From Paragordius varius (taxonomy: Eukaryota > Nematomorpha): a DNA stretch of 64,000 nucleotides. Positions 50,456-62,300 of the stretch are shown here, one piece after another. The stretch is from the NCBI GenBank assembly GCA_964247055.1, contig CAXTSY010000004.1, forward strand, positions 30,775-94,774. Reading direction: 5' to 3'. The position numbers and the translations under genes were made by a program. A model generated the notes under the pieces. The model saw only the letters and a program-made list of their open reading frames with translations, made no database searches and was not told the DNA's origin. Positions within the stretch are counted from its first letter, which is position 1. Each line of letters starts with the position of its first letter.

Positions 50456-53400
50456 CTTTATTTTATTTTAATTTATTTTATTTTATTTTATTTTATTTTA
50501 TTTTATTTTATTTTATTTTTATTTTATTTTATTTTATTTTATTTTATTTTATTTTATTTTATTTTATTTTATTTTATTTTTATTTTATTTAATTTAATTT
50601 AATTTAATTTAATTTTATTTTATTTTAATTTATTTTTATTTTTATTTTATTTTATTTTATTTTAATTTATTTTTATTTTATTTTATTTTATTTTATTTTA
50701 TTTTATTTTATTTTAATTTATTTTATTTTAATTTATTTTTATTTTATTTTATTTTATTTTATTTTATTTTATTTTTTTATTTTATTTTATTTTATTTTAT
50801 TTTATATAAATATAGTTATATTTTATTTTATTTTATTTAATTATATTTTATTTTATTTTATTTTATTTTATTTTATTTTATTTTATTTTATTTTATTTTA
50901 TTTTATTTTATTTTATTTTATTTTATTTTATTTTATTTTATTTTATTTTATTTTATTTTATTTTATTTTATTTTATTTTATTTTATTTTATTTTATTTTA
51001 TTTTATTTTATTTTATTTTATTTTATTTTTATTTTATTTTATTTTATTTTTATTTTATTTTATTTTATTTCATTTTATTTTATTTTATTTTATTTTATTT
51101 TATTTAATTTTTATTTTATTTTATTTTATTTTATTTTATTTTATTTTATTTTATTTTATTTTATTTTATTTTATTTTATATAAATATAGTTATATTTTAT
51201 TTTATTTTATTTAATTATATTTTATTTTATTTTATTTTATTTTATTTTATTTTATTTTATTTTATTTTATTTTATTTTATTTTATTTTATTTTATTTTAT
51301 TTTATTTTATTTTATTTTATTTTATTTTATTTTATTTTATTTTATTTTATTTTATTTTATTTTATTTTATTTTATTTTATTTTATTTTATTTTATTTTAT
51401 TTTATTTTATTTTATTTTATTTTATTTTATTTTATTTTATTTTATTTTATTTTATTTTATTTTATTTTATTTTATTTTATTTTATTTTATTTTATTTTAT
51501 TTTATTTTATTTTATTTTATTTTATTTTATTTTATTTTATTTTTATTTTATTTTATTTTATTTTTATTTTATTTTATTTTATTTCATTTTATTTTATTTT
51601 ATTTTATTTTATTTTATTTAATTTTTATTTTATTTTATTTTATTTTATTTTATTTTATTTTATTTTATTTTATTTTATTTTATTTTATTTTATTTTATTT
51701 TATATAAATATAGTTATATTTTATTTTATTTTATTTAATTATATTTTATTTTATTTTATTTTATTTTATTTTATTTTATTTTATTTTATTTTATTTTATT
51801 TTATTTTATTTTATTTTATTTTATTTTATTTTATTTTATTTTATTTTATTTTATTTTATTTTATTTTATTTTATTTTATTTTATTTTATTTTATTTTATT
51901 TTATTTTATTTTATTTTATTTTATTTTATTTTATTTTATTTTATTTTATTTTATATAAATAAATTTATATTTTCTTTTATTTAATTTATATTTTCTTTTA
52001 TTTAATTTTATTTTAATTTATTTTTATTTTATTTTATTTTATTTTATTTTGATTTATTTTTATTTTATTTTATTTTATTTTGTTTTATTTTATTTTATTT
52101 TATTTTATTTTATTTTATTTTATTTTATTTTATTTTATTTTATTTTATTTTATTTTATTTTATTTAATTTTATTTTATTTTATTTTATTTTAATTTATTT
52201 TTATTTTTATTTTATTTTATTTTATTTTAATTTATTTTTATTTTATTTTATTTTATTTTATTTTATTTTATTTTATTTTATTTTAATTTATTTTATTTTA
52301 ATTTATTTTTATTTTATTTTATTTTATTTTATTTTTATTTTATTTTATTTTATTTTATTTTATTTTATTTTATTTTATTTTATTTTATATAAATATAGTT
52401 ATATTTTATTTAATTTAATTTTATTTTATTTTATTTTATTTTATTTTATTTTATTTTATTTTATTTTATTTTATTTTATTTTATTTTATTTTATTTTATT
52501 TAATTATATTTTATTTTATTTTATTTTATTTTATTTTATTTTATTTTATTTTATTTTATTTTATTTTATTTTATTTTATTTTATTTTATTTTATTTTATT
52601 TTATTTTATTTTATTTTATTTTATTTTATTTTATTTTATTTTATTTTATTTTATATAAATATAGTTATATTTTATTTTATTTTATTTAATTATATTTTAT
52701 TTTATTTTATTTTATTTTATTTTATTTTATTTTATTTTATTTTATTTTATTTTATTTTATTTTATTTTATTTTATTTTATTTTATTTTATTTTATTTTAT
52801 TTTATTTTATTTTATTTTATTTTATTTTATTTTATTTTATTTTATTTTATTTTATTTTATTTTATTTTATATAAATATAGTTATATTTTATTTTATTTTA
52901 TTTAATTATATTTTATTTTATTTTATTTTATTTTATTTTATTTTATTTTATTTTATTTTATTTTATTTTATTTTATTTTATTTTATTTTATTTTATTTTA
53001 TTTTATTTTATTTTATTTTATTTTATTTTATTTTATTTTATTTTATTTTATTTTATTTTATTTTATTTTATTTTATTTTACTTTATTTTATTTTAATTTA
53101 TTTTATTTTATTTTATTTTATTTTATTTTATTTTATTTTTATTTTATTTTATTTTATTTTATTTTATTTTATTTTATTTTATTTTATTTTTATTTTATTT
53201 AATTTAATTTAATTTAATTTAATTTTATTTTATTTTAATTTATTTTTATTTTTATTTTATTTTATTTTATTTTAATTTATTTTTATTTTATTTTATTTTA
53301 TTTTATTTTATTTTATTTTATTTTAATTTATTTTATTTTAATTTATTTTTATTTTATTTTATTTTATTTTATTTTATTTTATTTTATTTTATTTTATTTT

Positions 53401-53810
53401 ATTTTATATAAATATAGTTATATTTTATTTTATTTTATTTAATTATATTTTATTTTATTTTATTTTATTTTATTTTATTTTATTTTATTTTATTTTATTT
53501 TATTTTATTTTATTTTATTTTATTTTATTTTATTTTATTTTATTTTATTTTATTTTATTTTATTTTATTTTATTTTATTTTATTTTATTTTATTTTATTT
53601 TATTTTATTTTATTTTATTTTATTTTATTTTTATTTTATTTTATTTTATTTTTATTTTATTTTATTTTATTTCATTTTATTTTATTTTATTTTATTTTAT
53701 TTTATTTAATTTTTATTTTATTTTATTTTATTTTATTTTATTTTATTTTATTTTATTTTATTTTATTTTATATAAATATAGTTATATTTTATTTTATTTT
53801 ATTTAATTAT
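50456..53810 (+). repeat. Right-domain array with E, F and D modules
   Basis: ATTTC-containing E modules lie at 51071, 51585 and 53673, each followed by ATTTAATTTTTATTTT. F units start at about 50804, 51179, 51702, 52653, 52869, 53406 and 53771. A tandem D tail at 51953 is followed by G and GTTTT (about 52050-52085). Compound ACTTT/ATTTA blocks lie at about 50455 and 53081. It contains no gene. Confidence 0.8.
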
Positions 53811-54225
53811 ATTTTATTTTATTTTATTTTATTTTATTTTATTTTATTTTATTTTATTTTATTTTATTTTATTTTATTTTATTTTATTTTATTTTATTTT
53901 ATTTTATTTTATTTTATTTTATTTTATTTTATTTTATTTTATTTTATTTTATTTTATTTTATTTTATTTTATTTTATTTTATTTTATTTTATTTTATTTT
54001 ATTTTATTTTATTTTATTTTATTTTATTTTATTTTATTTTATTTTATTTTATTTTATTTTATTTTATTTTATTTTATTTTATTTTATTTTATTTTATTTT
54101 ATTTTATTTTATTTTATTTTATTTTATTTTATTTTATTTTATTTTATTTTATTTTATTTTATTTTATTTTATTTTATTTTATTTTATTTTATTTTATTTT
54201 ATTTTATTTTATTTTATTTTATTTT
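53811..54225 (+). repeat. Uninterrupted (ATTTT)83
   Basis: These are 415 bp of perfect ATTTT following an F module at 53771 and ending in an ATTTTT hexamer at 54226. Confidence 0.9.
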
Positions 54226-54231
54226 ATTTTT

Positions 54232-57200
54232 ATTTTATTTTATTTTATTTTATTTTATTTTATTTTATTTTATTTTATTTTATTTTATTTTATTTTATTT
54301 TATTTTATTTTATTTTATTTTATTTTATTTTATTTTATTTTATTTTATTTTATATAAATAAATTTATATTTTCTTTTATTTAATTTTATTTTATTTTATT
54401 TTATTTTATTTTATTTTAATTTATTTTTATTTTATTTTATTTTATTTTATTTTGATTTATTTTTATTTTATTTTATTTTATTTTATTTTATTTTATTTTA
54501 TTTTATTTTATTTTATTTTATTTTATTTTATTTTATTTTATTTTATTTTATTTTATTTTATTTTATTTTATTTAATTTTATTTTATTTTATTTTATTTTA
54601 ATTTATTTTTATTTTTATTTTATTTTATTTTATTTTAATTTATTTTTATTTTATTTTATTTTATTTTATTTTATTTTATTTTATTTTAATTTATTTTATT
54701 TTAATTTATTTTTATTTTATTTTATTTTATTTTATTTTATTTTATTTTATTTTATTTTATTTTATTTTATTTTATTTTATTTTATTTTATTTTATTTTAT
54801 TTTATTTTATTTTATATAAATATAGTTATATTTTATTTTATTTTATTTAATTATATTTTATTTTATTTTATTTTATTTTATTTTATTTTATTTTATTTTA
54901 TTTTATTTTATTTTATTTTATTTTATTTTATTTTATTTTATTTTATTTTATTTTATTTTATTTTATTTTATTTTATTTTATTTTATTTTATTTTATTTTA
55001 TTTTTATTTTATTTTATTTTTATTTTATTTTATTTTATTTCATTTTATTTTATTTTATTTTATTTTATTTTATTTAATTTTTATTTTATTTTATTTTATT
55101 TTATTTTATTTTATTTTATTTTATTTTATTTTATTTTATTTTATTTTATTTTATTTTATTTTATTTTATTTTATTTTATTTTATTTTATTTTATTTTATT
55201 TTATTTTATTTTATTTTATTTTATTTTATTTTATTTTATTTAATTTTATTTTATATAAATAAATTTATATTTTCTTTTATTTAATTTTATTTTATTTTAT
55301 TTTATTTTATTTTATTTTAATTTATTTTAATTTATTTTTATTTTATTTTATTTTATTTTGATTTATTTTTATTTTATTTTATTTTATTTTATTTTATTTT
55401 ATTTTATTTTATTTTATTTTATTTTTATTTTATTTTATTTTATTTTATTTTATTTTATTTTATTTTATTTTATTTTATTTTATTTTATTTTATTTTATTT
55501 TATTTTATTTTATTTTATTTTATTTTATTTTATTTTATTTTATTTTATTTTATTTTATTTTATTTTATTTTATTTTATTTTATTTTATTTTATTTTATTT
55601 TATTTTATTTTATTTTATTTTATTTTATTTTTATTTTATTTTATTTTATTTTATTTTATTTTATTTTATTTTATTTTATTTTATTTTTATTTTATTTTAT
55701 TTTATTTTATTTTATTTTATTTTATTTTATTTTATTTTATTTTATTTTATTTTATTTTATTTTATTTTATTTTATTTTATTTTATTTTATTTTATTTTAT
55801 TTTATATAAATATAGTTATATTTTATTTTATTTTATTTTATTTTATTTTATTTTATTTTATTTTATTTTATTTTATTTTATTTTATTTTATTTTAATTTA
55901 TTTTTATTTTATTTTATTTTATTTTATTTTATTTTATTTTATTTTATTTTATTTTATTTTATTTTATTTTATTTTATTTTATATAAATATAGTTATATTT
56001 TATTTTATTTAATTTTATTTTATTTTATTTTATTTTATTTTATTTTATTTTATTTTATTTTATTTTATTTTATTTTATTTTATTTTATTTTATTTTAATT
56101 TATTTTTATTTTATTTTATTTTATTTTATTTTGATTTATTTTTATTTTATTTTATTTTATTTTATTTTATTTTATTTTATTTTATTTTATTTTATTTTAT
56201 TTTATTTTATTTTATTTTATTTTATTTTATTTTATTTTCTTTTATTTTATTTTATTTTATTTTATTTTATTTTATTTTATTTTATTTTATTTTATTTTAT
56301 TTTATTTTATTTTATTTTATTTTATTTTATTTTATTTTATTTTATTTTATTTTATTTTATTTTATTTTATTTTATTTTATTTTATTTTATTTTATTTTAT
56401 TTTATTTTATTTTACTTTATTTTATTTTAATTTATTTTATTTTATTTTATTTTATTTTATTTTATTTTTATTTTATTTTATTTTATTTTATTTTATTTTA
56501 TTTTATTTTATTTTATTTTATTTTATTTTATTTTATTTTATTTTATTTTATTTTTATTTTATTTAATTTAATTTAATTTAATTTAATTTTATTTTATTTT
56601 AATTTATTTTTATTTTTATTTTATTTTATTTTATTTTAATTTATTTTTATTTTATTTTATTTTATTTTATTTTATTTTATTTTATTTTATTTTAATTTAT
56701 TTTATTTTAATTTATTTTTATTTTATTTTATTTTATTTTATTTTATTTTATTTTATTTTATTTTATTTTATTTTATTTTATTTTATATAAATATAGTTAT
56801 ATTTTATTTTATTTTATTTAATTATATTTTATTTTATTTTATTTTATTTTATTTTATTTTATTTTATTTTATTTTATTTTATTTTATTTTATTTTATTTT
56901 ATTTTATTTTATTTTATTTTATTTTATTTTATTTTATTTTATTTTATTTTATTTTATTTTATTTTATTTTATTTTATTTTATTTTATTTTATTTTATTTT
57001 ATTTTATTTTATTTTATTTTATTTTTATTTTATTTTATTTTTATTTTATTTTATTTTATTTCATTTTATTTTATTTTATTTTATTTTATTTTATTTAATT
57101 TTTATTTTATTTTATTTTATTTTATTTTATTTTATTTTATTTTATTTTATTTTATTTTATTTTATTTTATTTTATTTTATTTTATTTTATTTTATTTTAT

Positions 57201-57340
57201 TTTATTTTATTTTATTTTATTTTATTTTATTTTATTTTATTTTATTTAATTTTATTTTATATAAATAAATTTATATTTTCTTTTATTTTATTTTATTTTA
57301 TTTTATTTTATTTTATTTTATTTTATTTTATTTTATTTTA
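54232..57340 (+). repeat. Right-domain array: D, G, E and F modules
   Basis: Modules D (54352, 55253, 57259) and E (55041, 57062) are present, with F at about 54814 and 56783, A at about 55804 and 55981, and G motifs at about 54453, 55360 and 56132. A compound ACTTT/ATTTA block lies at about 56413. Long ATTTT runs fill the spaces. It contains no gene. Confidence 0.8.
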
Positions 57341-57349
57341 TTTTATTTT

Positions 57350-59330
57350 ATATAAATATAGTTATATTTTATTTTATATTTAATTTATTTTTATTTTATT
57401 TTATTTTATTTTGATTTTATATAAATATAGTTATATTTTATTTTATTTAATTTAATTTAATTTAATTTTATTTTATTTTATTTTATTTTATTTTATTTTA
57501 TTTTATTTTATTTTATTTTATTTTATTTTATTTTATTTTATTTTAATTTATTTTTATTTTATTTTATTTTATTTTATTTTATTTTATTTTATTATATTTT
57601 ATTTTATTTTATTTTATTTTATTTTATTTTATTTTATTTTATTTTATTTTATTTTATTTTATTTTATTTTATTTTATTTTATTTTATTTTATTTTATTTT
57701 ATTTTATTTTATTTTATTTTATTTTATTTTTATTTTATTTTATTTTATTTTATTTTATTTTATTTTATTTTATTTTTATTTTATTTTATTTTATTTTATT
57801 TTATTTTATTTTATTTTATTTTATTTTATTTTATTTTATTTTATTTTATTTTATATAAATAAATTTATATTTTCTTTTATTTAATTTTATTTTATTTTAT
57901 TTTAATTTATTTTTATTTTATTTTATTTTATTTTATTTTGATTTATTTTTATTTTATTTTATTTTATTTTATTTTATTTTATTTTATTTTATTTTATTTT
58001 ATTTTATTTTATTTTATTTTATTTTATTTTATTTTATTTTATTTTATTTTATTTTATTTTATTTTATTTTATATAAATATAGTTATATTTTATTTTATTT
58101 TATTTAATTATATTTTATTTTATTTTATTTTATTTTATTTTATTTTATTTTATTTTATTTTATTTTATTTTATTTTATTTTATTTTATTTTATTTTATTT
58201 TATTTTATTTTATTTTATTTTATTTTATTTTATTTTATTTTATTTTATTTTATTTTATTTTATTTTATTTTATTTTATTTTATTTTATTTTATTTTATTT
58301 TATTTTATTTTATTTTATTTTATTTTATTTTATTTTATTTTATATAAATAAATTTATATTTTCTTTTATTTAATTTTATTTTATTTTATTTTATTTTATT
58401 TTATTTTAATTTATTTTAATTTATTTTTATTTTATTTTATTTTATTTTGATTTATTTTTATTTTATTTTATTTTATTTTATTTTATTTTATTTTATTTTA
58501 TTTTTATTTTATTTTATTTTATTTTATTTTATTTTATTTTATTTTATTTTATTTTATATAAATATAGTTATATTTTATTTAATTTAATTTTATTTTATTT
58601 TATTTTATTTTATTTTATTTTATTTTATTTTATTTTATTTTATTTTATTTTATTTTATTTTATTTTATTTTATTTTATTTTATTTTATTTTATTTTATTT
58701 TATTTTATTTTATTTTATTTTATTTTATTTTATTTTATTTTATTTTATTTTATTTTATTTTATTTTATTTTATTTTATTTTATTTTATTTTATTTTATTT
58801 TATTTTATTTTATTTTATTTTATTTTATTTTATTTTATTTTTATATTATTTTATTTTATTTTATTTTATTTTATTTTATTTTATTTTATTTTATTTTATA
58901 TAAATATAGTTATATTTTATTTTATTTAATTTAATTTTATTTTATTTTATTTTATTTTATTTTATTTTATTTTATTTTATTTTATTTTATTTTATTTTAT
59001 TTTATTTTATTTTATTTTATTTTATTTTATTTTATTTTATTTTATTTTAATTTATTTTTATTTTATTTTATTTTATTTTATTTTATTTTATTTTATTTTA
59101 TTTTATTTTATTTTATTTTTATATTATTTTATTTTATTTTATTTTATTTTATTTTATTTTATTTTATTTTATTTTATTTTATTTTATTTTATTTTATTTT
59201 ATTTTATTTTATTTTATTTTATTTTATTTTATTTTATTTTATTTTATTTTATTTTATTTTATTTTATTTTATTTTATTTTATTTTATTTTATTTTATTTT
59301 ATTTTATTTTATTTTACTTTATTTTATTTT
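57350..59330 (+). repeat. Second copy of the 40.6-43.1 kb segment
   Basis: It is recognised by TTTTGATTTTATATAAATAT (G at 57413), TTATATTTT (about 57591), D (57853, 58342), G (58449), A (58556), two TTTTTATATTATTTT motifs and an ACTTT near 59316. Offsets to the first copy fall from about 16.77 kb to about 16.2 kb, consistent with shorter ATTTT runs in this copy and local rearrangement. Confidence 0.72.
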
Positions 59331-62300
59331 AATTTATTTTATTTTATTTTATTTTATTTTATTTTATTTTTATTTTATTTTATTTTATTTTATTTTATTT
59401 TATTTTATTTTATTTTATTTTATTTTATTTTATTTTATTTTATTTTATTTTATTTTATTTTATTTTATTTTTATTTTATTTAATTTAATTTAATTTAATT
59501 TTATTTTATTTTATTTTATTTTATTATTTTTTATTTTATTTTATTTTATTTTAATTTATTTTTATTTTATTTTATTTTATTTTATTTTATTTTATTTTAT
59601 TTTATTTTATTTTATTTTATTTTATTTTATTTTATTTTATTTTATTTTATTTTATTTTATTTTATTTTATTTTATTTTATTTTATTTTATTTTATTTTAT
59701 TTTATTTTATTTTTATTTTATTTTATTTTATTTTTATTTTATTTTATTTTATTTTATTTTATTTCATTTTATTTTATTTTATTTTATTTTATTTTATTTT
59801 ATTTTATTTTATTTTATTTTATGTTATTTTATTTTATTTTATTTTATTTTATTTTATTTTATTTTATTTTATTTTATTTTATTTTATTTTTATATTATTT
59901 TATTTTATTTTATTTTATTTTATTTTATTTTATTTTATTTTTATTTTATTTTATTTTATTTTATTTTATTTTATTTTAATTTATTTTTATTTTATTTTAT
60001 TTTATTTTATTTTATTTTATTTTATTTTATTTTATTTTATTTTATTTTATTTTATTTTATTTTATTTTATTTTATTTTATTTTATTTTATTTTATTTTAT
60101 TTTATTTTATTTTATTTTATTTTATTTTATTTTATTTTATTTTATTTTATTTTATTTTATTTTATTTTATTTTATTTTATTTTATTTTATTTTATTTTAA
60201 TTTATTTTTATTTTATTTTATTTTATTTTATTTTATTTTATTTTATTTTATTTTATTTTATTTTTATATTATTTTATTTTATTTTATTTTATTTTATTTT
60301 ATTTTATTTTATTTTATTTTATTTTATTTTATATAAATATAGTTATATTTTATTTTATTTAATTTAATTTTATTTTATTTTATTTTATTTTATTTTATTT
60401 TATTTTATTTTATTTTATTTTATTTTATTTTATTTTATTTTATTTTATTTTATTTTATTTTATTTTATTTTATTTTATTTTATTTTATTTTATTTTATTT
60501 TATTTTATTTTATTTTACTTTATTTTATTTTAATTTATTTTTATTTTATTTTATTTTATTTTATTTTATTTTATTTTATTTTATTTTATTTTATTTTATT
60601 TTGTTTTATATTATTTTATTTAATTTTATTTTATTTTATTTTATTTTATTTTATTTTATTTTATTTTATTTTATTTTATTTTATTTTATTTTATTTTATT
60701 TTATTTTATTTTTATTTTATTTTATTTTATTTTATTTTATTTTATTTTATATAAATAAATTTATATTTTCTTTTATTTAATTTTATTTTATTTTATTTTA
60801 TTTTAATTTATTTTTATTTTATTTTATTTTATTTTATTTTGATTTATTTTTATTTTATTTTATTTTATTTTATTTTATTTTATTTTATTTTATTTTATTT
60901 TATTTTATTTTATTTTATTTTATTTTATTTTATTTTATTTTATTTTATTTAATTTTATTTTATTTTATTTTATTTTAATTTATTTTTATTTTTATTTTAT
61001 TTTATTTTATTTTATTTTAATTTATTTTTATTTTATTTTATTTTATTTTATTTTATTTTATTTTATTTTATTTTATTAAATTTTATTTTATTTTATTTTA
61101 ATTTATTTTATTTTAATTTATTTTTATTTTATTTTATTTTATTTTATTTTATTTTATTTTATTTTATTTTATTTTATTTTATTTTATTTTATTTTATTTT
61201 ATTTTATTTTATTTTATTTTATTTTATTTTATTTTATATAAATATAGTTATATTTTATTTTATTTTATTTAAATTATATTTTATTTTATTTTATTTTATT
61301 TTATTTTATTTTATTTTATTTTATTTTATTTTATTTTATATAAATAAATTTATATTTTCTTTTATTTAATTTTATTTTATTTTATTTTATTTTATTTTAA
61401 TTTATTTTTATTTTATTTTATTTTATTTTATTTTGATTTATTTTTATTTTATTTTATTTTATTTTATTTTATTTTATTTTATTTTATTTTATTTTATTTT
61501 ATTTTATTTTATTTTATTTTATTTTTATTTTATTTTATTTTATTTTTATTTTATTTTATTTTATTTAATTTTATTTTATTTTATTTTATTTTAATTTATT
61601 TTTATTTTTATTTTATTTTATTTTATTTTAATTTATTTTTATTTTATTTTATTTTATTTTATTTTATTTTATTTTATTTTATTTTAATTTATTTTATTTT
61701 AATTTATTTTTATTTTATTTTATTTTATTTTATTTTATTTTATTTTATTTTATTTTATTTTATTTTATTTTATTTTATTTTATTTTATTTTATTTTATTT
61801 TATTTTATTTTATATAAATATAGTTATATTTTATTTTATTTTATTTAATTATATTTTATTTTATTTTATTTTATTTTATTTTATTTTATTTTATTTTATT
61901 TTATTTTATTTTATTTTATTTTATTTTATTTTATTTTATTTTATTTTATTTTATTTTATTTTATTTTATTTTATTTTATTTTATTTTATTTTATTTTATT
62001 TTATTTTATTTTATTTTATTTTATTTTATTTTATTTTATTTTATTTTATTTTATTTTATTTTATTTTATTTAATTTTATTTTATATAAATAAATTTATAT
62101 TTTCTTTTATTTAATTTTATTTTATTTTATTTTATTTTATTTTATTTTAATTTATTTTAATTTCTTTTTATTTTATTTTATTTTATTTTGATTTATTTTT
62201 ATTTTATTTTATTTTATTTTATTTTATTTTATTTTATTTTTATTTTATTTTATTTTATTTTATTTTATTTTATTTTATTTTATTTTATTTTATATAAATA

